In this document: positions 48,199-58,052 of the stretch, in pieces
How the letters are laid out: every line of letters starts with the position of its first letter
Numbering within the stretch: the stretch's first letter is position 1
NCBI RefSeq assembly: GCF_002836515.1
Contig: NZ_PJBC01000065.1
Coordinates: forward strand, 310,001-374,000
DNA from: Pseudomonas sp. Choline-02u-1
GTDB taxonomy: Bacteria > Pseudomonadota > Gammaproteobacteria > Pseudomonadales > Pseudomonadaceae
Direction: 5' to 3'
Length of the DNA stretch: 64,000 bases
The notes under the pieces: generated by a model
Databases searched by the model: none
Seen by the model: only the letters and a program-made list of their open reading frames with translations
What the model was told of the DNA's origin: nothing
Translations under genes and position numbers: made by a program

Positions 48199-48290
48199 AA
48201 ATGCCTCTGGGCTGAGTCTCCTGACGCGATGTCAGGCAATTTTGACGCTTGGGGCGTCGCGTTAAGGGGGCTTGCTCGCGCAGTGCCGGC

Positions 48291-48647
48291 TTACGCCTGG
48301 CACCGCGCATAGACAATGAAAGAGGAGCTTACCTGCCCTTTACGCTGGCGTTGCATTTCCCGTGCACTTTGCAAACGTGCAGAATCACAAGCACGACGCT
48401 GAGTGCGGCACGCGCTTTGAGTGGGAAAGAGTTCTATAGTGGAAGGAGACGCCATAAAGCGGATGCTGTGCCCGACGTCCAGAATATCGGACGGTGCCGT
48501 TGTGCCGGATGTTGACGAGAGTCTCGTCGACAGGCTGCGCGCCTTGCTGGCTGCGCTACGGACGGATTGATCGCCACTGATGTGATGAGCATGCAGACCG
48601 GACTGTTGCGAGCAGTCGGTGATGCCGATTAACGGCAGGCGAGACAT
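48291..48647 (-). pseudogene. spuA: Decayed spuA (gamma-glutamyl-GABA hydrolase-type amidotransferase)
   Basis: The first 25 residues, MSRLPLIGITDCSQQSGLHA then HHISGD, match the start of SpuA/PuuD class-I amidotransferases. Then PSDILD and ASPSTIELF mark LFTGSPSNIEP-like positions with many substitutions, and CDSARL echoes the HDPARD block. The catalytic GICRG Cys, the His and the Glu are all gone, since the frame stops within 118 residues of the expected 250 or so. Its place just upstream of spuB is exactly where spuA belongs. Confidence 0.8.
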
Positions 48648-48782
48648 GAAGCACCCCGGTATTATTGCTGTTATGGGTTTGACCGGAGCTTAGCCTTGTT
48701 CATTTTTTTACACAACACCCCCGTAAAAAATACAACACGGCCTGCTCAAGCCCGCAGCTGAGCAACGTTCAAGGTTTGAAAA

Positions 48783-48833
48783 AATGCCCCAAAGTGCCCC
48801 ATAAATGCCCTTCAAGCGCTTTTTCGGGGCAAA
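48783..48833. promoter_or_regulatory. Phased TGCCCC repeats upstream of the second glutamylpolyamine synthetase gene
   Basis: TGCCC(C) recurs at 48,785, 48,795 and 48,806, one helical turn apart, and an inverse CGGGGCA follows at 48,825-48,831. The cluster lies about 95-140 bp before the start at 48,926. Helically phased repeats suggest cooperative binding by an activator or repressor, possibly the polyamine regulator PauR. The identity is a guess. Confidence 0.4.
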
Positions 48834-48925
48834 AAAGGCCTCGCTTGACTTCGGCAGGCCGTTCGGGTTGACTGAAACCAGAAAAGATCAATGATTGATA
48901 TTTTTAACAACAAAGGTGTTGCATC

Positions 48926-50302
48926 ATGTCGGTACCCCCGCGTGCCGTTCAGCTTAACGAAGCGAACGCGTTCCTTAAGGAACATCCTGAGGTTCTGTAC
49001 GTTGACCTTCTGATTGCGGATATGAATGGTGTGGTGCGCGGCAAGCGCATCGAACGCACCAGCCTCCACAAGGTTTACGAGAAAGGCATCAACCTGCCGG
49101 CCTCTCTATTTGCTCTGGATATCAACGGCTCCACGGTGGAAAGCACCGGCCTGGGCCTGGACATCGGCGACGCCGATCGTATCTGCTATCCAATCCCCGA
49201 CACCCTGTGCAACGAGCCATGGCAGAAGCGCCCGACCGCGCAACTGCTGATGACCATGCACGAACTCGAAGGCGACCCGTTCTTCGCCGATCCCCGTGAA
49301 GTGCTGCGCCAGGTGGTGACCAAGTTCGACGAACTGGGCCTGACCATCTGCGCCGCGTTCGAACTCGAGTTCTACCTGATCGACCAGGAAAACGTGAACG
49401 GCCGTCCACAGCCGCCACGCTCGCCGATCTCCGGCAAACGCCCGCACTCGACCCAGGTCTACCTGATCGACGACCTTGACGAATACGTCGACTGCCTCCA
49501 GGACATTCTGGAAGGTGCCAAAGAGCAAGGCATTCCGGCCGATGCGATCGTCAAGGAAAGTGCCCCGGCGCAGTTCGAAGTGAACCTGCACCATGTCGCC
49601 GACCCGATCAAGGCGTGCGACTACGCGGTCCTGCTCAAGCGTCTGATCAAGAACATCGCCTACGACCATGAAATGGACACCACCTTCATGGCCAAGCCGT
49701 ATCCGGGCCAGGCGGGCAATGGTCTGCACGTGCACATTTCGATTCTGGACAAGGCCGGCAAGAACATTTTTGCCAGCGAGGATCCCGAGCAGAACGCCGC
49801 GCTGCGTCACGCGATCGGCGGTGTGCTCGAGACCCTGCCCGCGCAGATGGCGTTCCTCTGCCCGAACGTCAACTCGTACCGTCGTTTCGGCGCGCAGTTC
49901 TACGTACCGAACTCGCCGTGCTGGGGCCTGGACAACCGCACCGTGGCGATTCGGGTACCGACCGGCTCCGCCGATGCCGTGCGTATCGAACACCGCGTGG
50001 CGGGCGCCGATGCCAACCCGTACCTGCTGATGGCTTCGGTGCTGGCCGGCGTGCATCACGGTCTGGTCAACAAGATCGAGCCGGGCGCACCTGTCGAAGG
50101 CAACAGCTACGAGCAGAACGAGCAAAGCCTGCCGAACAACTTGCGCGATGCCCTGCGCGAGCTGGACGACAGCGAGGTGATGGCCAAGTACATCGATCCG
50201 AAGTACATCGATATCTTCGTCGCCTGCAAGGAGAGCGAGCTGGAAGAATTCGAACACTCCATCTCCGACCTTGAGTACAACTGGTACTTGCATACCGTGT
50301 AA
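48926..50302 (+). CDS. Second glutamylpolyamine synthetase (SpuI/PauA type)
   Basis: This 458-residue glutamine-synthetase-fold protein is related to SpuB but clearly divergent: VDLLIADMNGVVRGKRI, AAFELEFYLID, GLHVHISI, RIEHRVAGADANPYLLMASVLAGVHHG. Pseudomonads have several such ligases with different polyamine preferences. An AAAGGTG site precedes the ATG. It is divergent from the spuA remnant and ends in a strong terminator, so it forms a single-gene unit. Confidence 0.93.
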   Translation: MSVPPRAVQLNEANAFLKEHPEVLYVDLLIADMNGVVRGKRIERTSLHKVYEKGINLPASLFALDINGSTVESTGLGLDIGDADRICYPIPDTLCNEPWQKRPTAQLLMTMHELEGDPFFADPREVLRQVVTKFDELGLTICAAFELEFYLIDQENVNGRPQPPRSPISGKRPHSTQVYLIDDLDEYVDCLQDILEGAKEQGIPADAIVKESAPAQFEVNLHHVADPIKACDYAVLLKRLIKNIAYDHEMDTTFMAKPYPGQAGNGLHVHISILDKAGKNIFASEDPEQNAALRHAIGGVLETLPAQMAFLCPNVNSYRRFGAQFYVPNSPCWGLDNRTVAIRVPTGSADAVRIEHRVAGADANPYLLMASVLAGVHHGLVNKIEPGAPVEGNSYEQNEQSLPNNLRDALRELDDSEVMAKYIDPKYIDIFVACKESELEEFEHSISDLEYNWYLHTV

Positions 50303-50319
50303 GCGGTTGCAGTAACAAC

Positions 50320-50355
50320 AACGCCGCCGGCCTTAAAGCCTGCGGCGTTTTTTTT
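50320..50355 (+). terminator. Intrinsic terminator
   Basis: AACGCCGC.GGC and GCC.GCGGCGTT pair around CTTAAA, followed by a run of T (50,348-50,355). It ends the rightward glutamylpolyamine synthetase transcript. Confidence 0.93.
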
Positions 50356-50510
50356 GCCCGCAATTGATGCTTACCGATCAACCAGCAATCTCGGAATGGC
50401 CCTACAGGGTCCGTCGAAGTCACCCTACAGAGCAATCCCTGCCGCCCTCTCACACTCAAGAACCCCGGGATCTGACCGGTTTTCTTTCCACAGTGCCGAG
50501 AGTAACCCTC

Positions 50511-51263
50511 ATGAAAAAGCAGCTAATGAGCGCCGCCATTACATTGTTGATCACCAGTGTATGCACGACCGCAGGGGCAACCACAGGGCAAGCCGCCACA
50601 TGGAGTTACGCCGCCCCCACCGGGCCGGAACAATGGAGCGAACTGAAGAGTGACTATGCGCTTTGCTCGTCCGGCCTGACGCAATCGCCAATCGACATCC
50701 GCGATGCAGTCGACACTCGACTTGCCCCCCTTGTCTTCACGTATCAGCCGAGCGCAGCTGTCGTCTCGAACAACGGTAATACCATTCAGGTGGCGACCGT
50801 GGATGCGGGCAGTCTCACCCTCGCATCCGGCGATTATTCCTTCGTGCAGTTGCACCTGCATACGCCAAGCGAAGAACAGATCCAGGGCCGCTCCTATCCA
50901 ATGAGCGCGCATCTGGTTCACCGTAGCGCTGCAGGCGAACTGGCCGTCGTCGCAGTGCTGTTTGAGGAGGGGGCGCACAACCCGGCACTGGATTTGATTT
51001 TGGAAGCCATGCCCAAGGAGGCGGGCGTTGTGATGAATCTGCAAACGCTGAACGTTACCGATCTTTTGCCTGCCACCCGCCATTACTACGCCTACGCTGG
51101 CTCCCTGACGACACCACCGTGTGCTGAAGGTGTTCGCTGGCATGTCCTTTCCACAGCGGTGACGCTGTCTCCCGCACAACTGCAGGCTTTCCAGGCGCTG
51201 TACCCGATGAACGCTCGTCCGGTGCAACCCTTGAATGGCCGTAGCGTGGAGGTCGGCGGCTAG
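50511..51263 (+). CDS. Periplasmic alpha-carbonic anhydrase
   Basis: This 250-residue alpha-class carbonic anhydrase is exported by a signal peptide (MKKQLMSAAITLLITSVC, cleaved near QAA). It hydrates CO2 in the periplasm. It has LTQSPIDI, zinc ligands in VQLHLHTPSEE (two His) and SAHLVH (third His), and the GSLTTPPCAEGVRW block with the structural Cys pair (CSSGLTQ and PPC). The Met at 50,511 starts the signal peptide; the earlier frame is non-coding. It lies between two terminator-separated units. Confidence 0.94.
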   Translation: MKKQLMSAAITLLITSVCTTAGATTGQAATWSYAAPTGPEQWSELKSDYALCSSGLTQSPIDIRDAVDTRLAPLVFTYQPSAAVVSNNGNTIQVATVDAGSLTLASGDYSFVQLHLHTPSEEQIQGRSYPMSAHLVHRSAAGELAVVAVLFEEGAHNPALDLILEAMPKEAGVVMNLQTLNVTDLLPATRHYYAYAGSLTTPPCAEGVRWHVLSTAVTLSPAQLQAFQALYPMNARPVQPLNGRSVEVGG

Positions 51264-51352
51264 GTCGCAGACGGCCAGCCGGGGCAATGGGCCCGTGCAG
51301 ACAAGGTGCAAGTCGCCTCGTACAATGCCCGCTGCCCCCGCTGGAGAATTCA

Positions 51353-51979
51353 ATGAGCCGACTCGTCACCCCACGCAAACCCCGCGCTCGCAGCCAGGCC
51401 CGGATCGATTCGATACTCGACGCCGCGCGCACGCTGCTGGCGGCCGAGGGCGTGGCGAGCCTGTCGATCTACAGCGTCGCCGAACGCGCGCAGATTCCGC
51501 CCTCCTCCGTGTATCACTTTTTCGCCAGCGTCCCGGCGCTGCTCGAAGCGCTGACCGCCGATGTGCATGCGGCATTTCGCGCCTGCCTGCAAGCGCCGAT
51601 CGATCACGATGCCCTGCATGACTGGCGAGATCTGTCGCGACTGGTCGAACAGCGCATGCTTGAAATCTACGACGAAGACGCGGCTGCGCGGCAATTGATC
51701 CTGGCGCAACACGGCCTGACCGAAGTGACCCAGGCCGACCGTCAGCACGACCTGGAGCTGGGCGATTTGATGCACAAATTGTTCGACCAGCATTTCGAGC
51801 TGCCGAGGCTGCCGGACGATGTCGATGTGTTTGCCCTGGCGATGGAACTGGGCGACCGGGTTTATGCCCGCTCGGTGCAGCAGCACGGCCAGATCACCCC
51901 GCGCATGGCTGAGGAAGGGATGCGGGTGTTTGATGCCTACATCGGCCTGTATCTACCGCCCTATCTACCTAAGCGCTAA
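51353..51979 (+). CDS. TetR-family transcriptional regulator
   Basis: This 208-residue protein has an N-terminal TetR HTH (about residues 12-60): ARIDSILDAARTLLAAEGVASLSIYSVAERAQIPPSSVYHFFASVPAL. The C-terminal helical ligand-binding domain is not specific enough to name an effector. GGAG lies 6 bp before the ATG. It follows the carbonic anhydrase by 89 bp. Targets are unknown. Confidence 0.93.
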   Translation: MSRLVTPRKPRARSQARIDSILDAARTLLAAEGVASLSIYSVAERAQIPPSSVYHFFASVPALLEALTADVHAAFRACLQAPIDHDALHDWRDLSRLVEQRMLEIYDEDAAARQLILAQHGLTEVTQADRQHDLELGDLMHKLFDQHFELPRLPDDVDVFALAMELGDRVYARSVQQHGQITPRMAEEGMRVFDAYIGLYLPPYLPKR

Positions 51980-51980
51980 T

Positions 51981-52052
51981 AGATCGCAGCCTTCGGCAGC
52001 TCCTACCTTGGAATGCGTCCCCCTGTAGGAGCTGCCGAAGGCTGCGATCTTT
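51981..52052. repeat. REP pair, GCAGCCTTCGGCAGCTCCTAC type
   Basis: AGATCGCAGCCTTCGGCAGC and its inverse GCTGCCGAAGGCTGCGATCT form a near-perfect long hairpin. The core is a third REP class of the genome (TAGGAGCTGCCGAAGGCTGC), seen only here in the window. Confidence 0.92.
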
Positions 52053-52067
52053 TGATCTTCAAAAAAA

Positions 52068-52104
52068 AACCCCGCAGGGCTCACACCCTCGGGGTTGTTT
52101 TTTG
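52068..52104. terminator. Intrinsic terminator, probably bidirectional
   Basis: AACCCCGCAGGG pairs with CCCTCGGGGTT around CTCACA, with A9 before and T6 after. It separates the TetR gene from the convergent molbindin-like gene. Confidence 0.88.
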
Positions 52105-52113
52105 CTCACCGAC

Positions 52114-52329
52114 TTACAACTTGGCGATCGACACCTCGGTGGATTTCACGAAAGCAATCACCTCGCTGCCCACCACCAGCTCCAGCTCTTTCACCGAGCG
52201 AGTGGTGATCACCGAAGTGACGATACCCGAAGCGGTCTGCACGTCGATTTCCGACAGCACGTCGCCGAGGACGATTTCCTTGATCGAGCCTTTGAACTGG
52301 TTGCGCACGTTGATGGCTTTGATAGTCAT
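52114..52329 (-). CDS. Molbindin-like (TOBE/Mop) protein
   Basis: This 71-residue single Mop domain reads MTIKAINVRNQFKGSIKEI, then SVITTRSVKELELVVGSEVIAFVKSTEVSI, the classical molybdate/tungstate-binding TOBE pattern. Such proteins buffer oxyanions in the cytosol. It is the last gene after ssuB in the leftward sulfonate operon, as in P. putida where the corresponding gene is called ssuF and needed for sulfonate growth. The start at 52,329 has AGGA upstream. Confidence 0.9.
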   Translation of the reverse strand: MTIKAINVRNQFKGSIKEIVLGDVLSEIDVQTASGIVTSVITTRSVKELELVVGSEVIAFVKSTEVSIAKL

Positions 52330-52360
52330 GGCATTGATTCCTGTCGTTGATAAAACTGAG

Positions 52361-53167
52361 TTATTGCGCCCAACGCAATTGCGCAGGCAGGGGTGAAACG
52401 GGTTCCGGCGTCGGCGGTTCGCCGGGCAGGGACAGAACACGGTTGAGCACTTCGGTTTCCAGCGCGGCGAGGCGATGCGAACCACGGATCCGAGGGCGCG
52501 GCAGTTCGACGTGCAGGTCGAGGCCGACTTCGCCGTCCTCGATCAGGATCACCCGATCGGCAATCGCCACCGCTTCACTGACATCGTGGGTCACCAGCAG
52601 CACGGTAAAACCGTGTTGCTGCCAGAGCCGTTCGATCAGTTGCTGCATCTCGATCCGGGTCAGTGCATCCAGCGCGCCGAGCGGTTCGTCGAGCAGCAGC
52701 AGTCGCGGTTGATGGATCAGCGCCCGGGCCAGCGCGACGCGCTGCTTCTGGCCACCGGACAATGCCGCCGGCCATTCATGAGCGCGATCCGCCAGGCCCA
52801 CCGCTTCCAATGCATCCAGCGCTTGCTGGCGCCAGTTACCCTTGAGGCCGAGGCCGACGTTGTCGATGATCCTTTTCCACGGCAGCAGCCGCGCTTCCTG
52901 GAACATCAGACGCGTATCGTCACGCGCCTGGCTGAGCGGCGCGGAGCCGGCGAGCAGGTCGCCGCCAGTCGGTTGATCGAGACCGGCCAGCAAGCGCAAG
53001 AACGTGCTCTTGCCACAACCGCTGCGCCCGACCACGGCGACGAACTGCCCCGCCGGAATATGCAAATCGATGTCCCGCAGCACCTGCCGCGCGCCGAAGG
53101 TTTTCTGCAGGTTGCGCACCGCCAGCGGAATCCCGCGCAGCAGCCGTGGAGGTTGTTGAGCGGTCAT
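52361..53167 (-). CDS. ssuB: Aliphatic sulfonate ABC transporter ATPase
   Basis: This 268-residue ATPase of the sulfonate/nitrate/taurine importer family has Walker [11 protein letters not shown]-loop [12 protein letters not shown] (the LLPW variant is typical of SsuB/TauB), signature [15 protein letters not shown], Walker [13 protein letters not shown] and H-loop VTHDVSEA. The Met at 53,167 overlaps the ssuC stop by 4 bp, which decides the start. Confidence 0.95.
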   Translation of the reverse strand: MTAQQPPRLLRGIPLAVRNLQKTFGARQVLRDIDLHIPAGQFVAVVGRSGCGKSTFLRLLAGLDQPTGGDLLAGSAPLSQARDDTRLMFQEARLLPWKRIIDNVGLGLKGNWRQQALDALEAVGLADRAHEWPAALSGGQKQRVALARALIHQPRLLLLDEPLGALDALTRIEMQQLIERLWQQHGFTVLLVTHDVSEAVAIADRVILIEDGEVGLDLHVELPRPRIRGSHRLAALETEVLNRVLSLPGEPPTPEPVSPLPAQLRWAQ

Positions 53168-53946
53168 GCCGCACCTCCCTTGGCGACCTGATAGGCCGGG
53201 TGCCAGCGCAACCACACACGTTCAAGCCCTCGGGCGGCGAGGTCGGCGAGTTTGCCCAGCACCGCGTAAAGCAGAATCGCCAGTACCACCACATCGGTCT
53301 GCAAAAACTCACGGGCATTCATCGCCAGATAGCCGATACCGGAGCTGGCCGAGATCGTTTCAGCGACGATCAGCGTCAACCACATGAAGCCCAACGCGAA
53401 ACGCACACCGACCAGAATCGAAGGCAGCGCACCCGGCAGAATCACCTGCCGGAACAGACTGAAACCGCTCAAGCCATAACTGCGCGCCATCTCCACCAGC
53501 GCTGGATCGACGTTGCGGATGCCGTGGTAAGTGTTGAGGTAGATCGGGAACAACGTGCCCAGCGCCACGAGGAAAATCTTCGCCGACTCATCAATGCCGA
53601 ACCACAGAATCACCAGCGGAATCAGCGCCAGATGCGGCACGTTGCGAATCATCTGCACCGAGCTGTCGAGCAGGCGTTCGCCCCACTTCGACAGGCCGGT
53701 GATGAAACCCAGCACCAGGCCAATGCTGCCGCCGATGGTGAAACCAAGTGCCGCGCGCCAGCCGCTGATCGCCAGGTGCGTCCAGATCTCGCCGCTGCGC
53801 ACCAGACTGACGCCGGCTTCGATTACTGCCACCGGTGCCGGCAGGATCCGCGTCGACAACCAGCCCGCCGACACCGACAACTGCCACACCGCCAGCAGCA
53901 ACACCGGCAGCGCCCAGGGCGCGAGGCTGTGGATTAATTTCTTCAT
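53164..53946 (-). CDS. ssuC: Aliphatic sulfonate ABC transporter permease
   Basis: This 260-residue inner-membrane permease has six TM segments and the EAA-like loop [28 protein letters not shown]. It imports alkanesulfonates bound by SsuA, powered by SsuB. It starts 9 bp after the ssuD stop and overlaps ssuB by 4 bp. Confidence 0.95.
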   Translation of the reverse strand: MKKLIHSLAPWALPVLLLAVWQLSVSAGWLSTRILPAPVAVIEAGVSLVRSGEIWTHLAISGWRAALGFTIGGSIGLVLGFITGLSKWGERLLDSSVQMIRNVPHLALIPLVILWFGIDESAKIFLVALGTLFPIYLNTYHGIRNVDPALVEMARSYGLSGFSLFRQVILPGALPSILVGVRFALGFMWLTLIVAETISASSGIGYLAMNAREFLQTDVVVLAILLYAVLGKLADLAARGLERVWLRWHPAYQVAKGGAA

Positions 53947-53955
53947 GGCCGCGCC

Positions 53956-55104
53956 TCAGCTCTGCGACGCGGCTTTGGGCAGGATGTCGTTGGCAACCAT
54001 CTCGCCGAACGGGCTGACATAACCGGCGCTTTTCGGCAGTTCCGGGCGCTCGACGTCCAGGTGCGGGAACAGCAGCTCGGCCACACGATACGACTCTTCG
54101 AGGTGTGGATAACCGGAGAAGATGAACGTATCGATGCCCAGATCAGCGTATTCCTTGACTCGCGCTGCCACAGTCGGGCCATCGCCGACCAGTGCCGTAC
54201 CGGCGCCGCCACGTACCAGACCGACGCCGGCCCAGAGGTTCGGGCTGACTTCGAGGTTGTCGCGGCTGCCGCCGTGCAGCGCGGCCATGCGTTGCTGGCC
54301 GACCGAATCGAAGCGCGCCAGCGAGGCCTGCGCACGTTGGATGGTGTCGTCGTCCAGATGCGAAATCAGCCGGTCCGCCGCTTGCCAGGCTTCGGCGCTG
54401 GTTTCACGGACGATCACATGCAGACGAATACCGAAGCGCACGGTGCGTCCGAGCTTGGCGGCTTTGGCCCGGACTTGTGCAATTTTTTCGGCAACGGCCG
54501 CTGGCGGCTCGCCCCAGGTCAAGACCATTTCCACTTGCTCGGCGGCCAGATCCTGCGCCGCTTCCGATGAGCCGCCGAAATACAGCGGCGGACGCGGTTG
54601 CTGGATCGGCGGATAGAGCAGCTTGGCGCCTTTGACGCTGATGTGCTCGCCGTCGTAATCAACGGTTTCGCCTTCCAGCACGCGACGCCAGATACGGGTG
54701 AATTCTACCGAGGCCTGATAGCGTTCTTCGTGGTTGAGGAACAGACCGTCGCCCGCCAATTCTTCCGGGTCGCCGCCGGTTACCAGATTGAACAGCGCAC
54801 GCCCGCCGGACAAACGATCCAGCGTCGCAGCCTGCCGCGCCGCGACCGTCGGGGAAATGATCCCGGGGCGCAGGGCAACGAGAAATTTCAGACGCTGGGT
54901 CACCGCAATCAGCGAGGCCGCCACCAGCCACGAGTCTTCGCAGGAGCGCCCGGTAGGAATCAGCACACCGCCAAAACCGAGGCGATCCGCCGCTTGCGCA
55001 ACCTGTTGCAGGTAACCGTGGTCGACCGCGCGGGCGCCTTCGGCGGTGCCAAGGTAATGGCCGTCGCCATGGGTAGGCAGGAACCAGAAAATGTTGAGGC
55101 TCAT
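53956..55104 (-). CDS. ssuD: FMNH2-dependent alkanesulfonate monooxygenase
   Basis: This 382-residue bacterial-luciferase-like monooxygenase splits alkanesulfonates to aldehyde and sulfite, using FMNH2 from SsuE. It has [19 protein letters not shown] at the N-terminus, [14 protein letters not shown], a Cys at residue 55 as in E. coli SsuD (Cys54), [13 protein letters not shown] and [19 protein letters not shown]. It lies between ssuA and ssuC in the leftward operon. Confidence 0.96.
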   Translation of the reverse strand: MSLNIFWFLPTHGDGHYLGTAEGARAVDHGYLQQVAQAADRLGFGGVLIPTGRSCEDSWLVAASLIAVTQRLKFLVALRPGIISPTVAARQAATLDRLSGGRALFNLVTGGDPEELAGDGLFLNHEERYQASVEFTRIWRRVLEGETVDYDGEHISVKGAKLLYPPIQQPRPPLYFGGSSEAAQDLAAEQVEMVLTWGEPPAAVAEKIAQVRAKAAKLGRTVRFGIRLHVIVRETSAEAWQAADRLISHLDDDTIQRAQASLARFDSVGQQRMAALHGGSRDNLEVSPNLWAGVGLVRGGAGTALVGDGPTVAARVKEYADLGIDTFIFSGYPHLEESYRVAELLFPHLDVERPELPKSAGYVSPFGEMVANDILPKAASQS

Positions 55105-55129
55105 GGAGTGGTCTCCTTGTGGATTCGAA

Positions 55130-56104
55130 TTACTGCGCTTGGGAGCTTTGGGCCACAGTGGCCGGCGGGGTCCAGATCACGTCCTTGATACTCAGCGGCT
55201 TGGGAATCAGCTTGAGCTGGAAGAACGTGTCGGCGATTTTCTGTTGTGCGGCGACCACGTCCGGGGTAAGGAACAGCGCGCCGTAGCCTTGGCGTTTCAC
55301 CGAGGTCAGGGTGATGTCTGCCGGCAGACCGAGCAGTGGCGCGACCTGTTGGGTCACGTCCTCAGGATTGGCTTTCGACCATTCGCCGACCGCGCGCACT
55401 TCTTCGACGAGAGTCTTGATCACCTCGGGATTTTTCTGCGCGTAAGGTTTGGTAGCGAGATAGAACTGGTGGTTGTCGACGATGCCTTTGCCGTCACGCA
55501 GGGTGTGCGCTTGCAGTTGCTTCTCGGCGGCCGCCTGGTACGGATCCCAGATGACCCAGGCGTCGACGCTGCCACGCTCGAACGCGGCGCGGGCATCGGC
55601 CGGCGGCAGGAACACAGTCTGAATGTCGCTGTACTTGAGGCCGGCGTCTTCCAGTGCGCGCACCAGCAAGTAGTGAACGTTGGAGCCTTTGTTCAGCGCG
55701 ACTTTCTTGCCTTTGAGATCGGCCACCGATTTGATCGGGGAGTCTTTCGGCACGAGGATCGCTTCGCTGTTTGGCGCTGGCGGTTCGTAGGCGACGTAGA
55801 GCAGGTCGGCGCCAGCGGCCTGGGCGAAAACCGGCGGAGTTTCGCCGGTCACGCCGAAGTCGATCGAGCCAACATTGAGGCCTTCGAGCAGTTGCGGGCC
55901 GCCGGGGAATTCCGTCCATTGCACATCGACGCCTTGCGCGGCCAGACGTTTTTCCAGCGTGCCTTTGGCCTTGAGCAGCACCAGCGTGCCGTACTTCTGA
56001 TAACCGATCCGCAAGGTCTCGGCTTGAGCTTGAGTAATGGCGCCAATGGACACAGCCGCAGCAAACAGAGCGACCAGACCACGACGCAAAAATACAGGGC
56101 GCAT
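55130..56104 (-). CDS. ssuA: Aliphatic sulfonate-binding periplasmic protein
   Basis: This 324-residue solute-binding protein has a signal peptide (cleaved after AQA). The mature part has [63 protein letters not shown] and [14 protein letters not shown], the SsuA pattern. AAAAGGAGAG precedes the ATG at 56,104. It follows ssuE by 89 bp in the operon. Confidence 0.95.
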   Translation of the reverse strand: MRPVFLRRGLVALFAAAVSIGAITQAQAETLRIGYQKYGTLVLLKAKGTLEKRLAAQGVDVQWTEFPGGPQLLEGLNVGSIDFGVTGETPPVFAQAAGADLLYVAYEPPAPNSEAILVPKDSPIKSVADLKGKKVALNKGSNVHYLLVRALEDAGLKYSDIQTVFLPPADARAAFERGSVDAWVIWDPYQAAAEKQLQAHTLRDGKGIVDNHQFYLATKPYAQKNPEVIKTLVEEVRAVGEWSKANPEDVTQQVAPLLGLPADITLTSVKRQGYGALFLTPDVVAAQQKIADTFFQLKLIPKPLSIKDVIWTPPATVAQSSQAQ

Positions 56105-56193
56105 GGCGCTCTCCTTTTTGCTGTTGGGTTGTGGCTGCACCTGCTTGCCCGTTGGCGGGCGAGTAAGGCCAGTACTTCAAATTGCGGTGAGAC

Positions 56194-56787
56194 TCAAATG
56201 CTCCAGCGGGCACTCAACAAACGTTCGTTCAACAAGCCCGGCTCCAGCGGTTTCGGCCGGCGCGCCATGGCGCCGACAAACTGCTCCAGCGCTTCATGCA
56301 GACGCTGCTCCAGCGCTGGAGCCAGTTGCGCGGCGGCACTGCCTTCGCCGTAAGCGATCTGGCTGTCCTCGGCGAAAATACCCTGCAGCATTTCCTGGGC
56401 TTTGAGTGCCGACAGCACAGGCTTGAGCGCGTAATCGACCACCAGCATGTGGGCGATACTGCCGCCGGTGGCCATCGGCAAGACAATCTTGTGGCTCAGC
56501 GCACGTTCCGGCAGCAGATCCAGCAGGGTCTTCAGCGCTCCGGAAAACGAGGCCTTGTACACCGGCGTGGCGATCAGCAGGCCATCGGCGTTTTCGATCT
56601 GTTGCAGCAGGTCGAGGACCTTCGGGCTGTCGAAGCGGGCGTGGAGCAGATCCTCGGCCGGGAAATCCCGTACCTGATAACTCACCACTTCCACCCCTTG
56701 CTGCTGCAACCAGCGTTGCGAACGCTCCAGCAGCACTCCGGAACGGGAGCGCAGGCTGGGGCTGCCACCGAGTGAGACGACCAGCAT
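56194..56787 (-). CDS. ssuE: NAD(P)H-dependent FMN reductase
   Basis: This 197-residue flavodoxin-fold reductase supplies FMNH2 to SsuD. It has [27 protein letters not shown] (FMN phosphate loop), [24 protein letters not shown] and [24 protein letters not shown]. It is the first gene of the leftward ssuE-ssuA-ssuD-ssuC-ssuB-molbindin operon. The AT-rich region upstream contains the likely sulfur-controlled promoter. Confidence 0.95.
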   Translation of the reverse strand: MLVVSLGGSPSLRSRSGVLLERSQRWLQQQGVEVVSYQVRDFPAEDLLHARFDSPKVLDLLQQIENADGLLIATPVYKASFSGALKTLLDLLPERALSHKIVLPMATGGSIAHMLVVDYALKPVLSALKAQEMLQGIFAEDSQIAYGEGSAAAQLAPALEQRLHEALEQFVGAMARRPKPLEPGLLNERLLSARWSI

Positions 56788-56860
56788 TGCAGATTCCTTT
56801 AAGCGTTACAGGCGATTCGCAGGCTGCGATCTCGCTTCAATGGCAGTGACCTTACCAGTT

Positions 56861-56880
56861 GATTTATATATCCATAAATC
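56861..56880 (-). promoter_or_regulatory. Inverted repeat upstream of ssuE
   Basis: GATTTAT and ATAAATC flank ATATCC in an otherwise AT-rich stretch. The position suits an activator site for the sulfonate operon. The regulator is not identifiable from sequence. Confidence 0.4.
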
Positions 56881-57018
56881 ATATTTATTCATTTAGTTAT
56901 GCGTTTAAGAGATATACCTTTTAGCCGAATTCAGGCGAAAAAAAAGGCCGTCGAGACGGCCGAAATTCCCCTGCATCGTGGCTCTTAAAGCTCAATTGCG
57001 GGTTGCCTGCGCTGACGC

Positions 57019-57087
57019 CTTCGCGGGCAAGCCCGCTCCCACATTTGGAATGCGTTCTCCCTGTGGGAGCGGGCTTGCTCGCGAAAG
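57019..57087. repeat. REP pair
   Basis: TTCGCGGGCAAGCCCGCTCCCACA and TGTGGGAGCGGGCTTGCTCGCGAA lie inverted with a short spacer just downstream of lsfA. The left core has GGGCAAGCCC, a perfect 10-bp palindrome. Confidence 0.92.
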
Positions 57088-57118
57088 CGCCGGTAGCTAC
57101 GGCCAATATCTCACTGAT

Positions 57119-57757
57119 TCATTTGTTCGGCTGCGGCGTCAGGCGCAGGTACGGCTTCACCGCGCGGTAGCCTTTCGGGAAGCGCTGTTTGATCTCGTCC
57201 TCATCCTTGAGCGACGGCACGATTACCACTTCTTCACCGTCCTGCCAGTTGGCCGGCGTGGCGACTTTGTAGTTGTCGGTGAGTTGCAGCGAGTCGATCA
57301 CCCGCAGGATCTCGTGAAAGTTGCGCCCGGTGCTCGCTGGGTAAGTGATGGTCAAGCGGATCTTCTTGTTCGGATCAATCACGAACAGCGAACGCACGGT
57401 CAGCGTGTCATTGGCGTTCGGGTGGATCAGGTCGTAGAGATCGGAGACCTTGCGATCGGCATCGGCCAGGATCGGGAAGTTGACGATGGTGTTCTGGGTT
57501 TCGTTGATGTCCTCGATCCACTTGTGGTGCGAGTCGACCGGGTCGACCGACAGCGCGATGGCCTTGACACCACGCTGGCTGAACTCATCCTTGAGCTTGG
57601 CGGTGAAACCCAGCTCGGTGGTGCACACCGGGGTGAAATCCGCCGGATGGGAAAACAGCACACCCCAGCTATCGCCCAGCCATTCGTGGAAACGAATCTT
57701 GCCGGCGCTGGAGTCCTGTTCGAAATCGGGGGCGATGTCGCCGAGTCTGAGGCTCAT
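57119..57757 (-). CDS. lsfA: 1-Cys peroxiredoxin LsfA
   Basis: This 212-residue Prx6-type peroxiredoxin reduces peroxides via Cys45 in DFTPVCTTE, with no resolving Cys in the usual 2-Cys place. The C-terminal extension (VIVPSLKDEDEIKQRFPKGYRAVKPYLRLTP) is typical. LsfA is induced by sulfate starvation and protects sulfonate-grown pseudomonads, which fits its place beside ssuE. It is transcribed leftward as a separate unit. Confidence 0.95.
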   Translation of the reverse strand: MSLRLGDIAPDFEQDSSAGKIRFHEWLGDSWGVLFSHPADFTPVCTTELGFTAKLKDEFSQRGVKAIALSVDPVDSHHKWIEDINETQNTIVNFPILADADRKVSDLYDLIHPNANDTLTVRSLFVIDPNKKIRLTITYPASTGRNFHEILRVIDSLQLTDNYKVATPANWQDGEEVVIVPSLKDEDEIKQRFPKGYRAVKPYLRLTPQPNK

Positions 57758-57987
57758 GGTGCTGCTCCTGATGAGGGATGGGAGACAACAACTGTAGCTC
57801 GTGATTGATCAGCGTGAAAAAGAATAAATAACTAGATATCTAGAACATTAAAGAATATTAAACATCTGTTCATTGGACACCGACCGGTATCGCGACGAAC
57901 ATCTCACGCAAGGTTCGAGAAGGCCTTGAGTTGCAGCAAAGAGGGAAATCGGGAAGGGCTTACGGGGGTGAGCCTGACTCGAAACGC

Positions 57988-58029
57988 AAAAGCCCCGTCC
58001 GGCGCGATGCCGGACGGGGCTTTTTTTTT
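57988..58029. terminator. Bidirectional terminator
   Basis: AAAAGCCCCGTCCGGC and GCCGGACGGGGCTTTT pair around a 5-base loop, with T9 on the + side and a T-rich tail on the - side. It ends the oprD-like transcript, whose stop is 24 bp away. Confidence 0.94.
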
Positions 58030-58052
58030 GCTTCAGTAACTTGGTCGAGCTG

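Larger units (their letters stand above)
56788..57118. other. ssu promoter region and REP pair
   Basis: This gap holds the AT-rich ssu upstream region (56,850-56,935) and a REP pair (57,019-57,087). A GATTTAT-6-ATAAATC inverted repeat at 56,861-56,880 lies 74 bp before ssuE and could bind a sulfur regulator such as CysB. No gene is seen. Confidence 0.6.

Noticed and set aside
46795-48312. 505-residue + strand frame opposite spuB, and similar ones opposite spuD and spuE
   Set aside because: These are antisense frames of well-conserved genes, with biased composition and no motifs.
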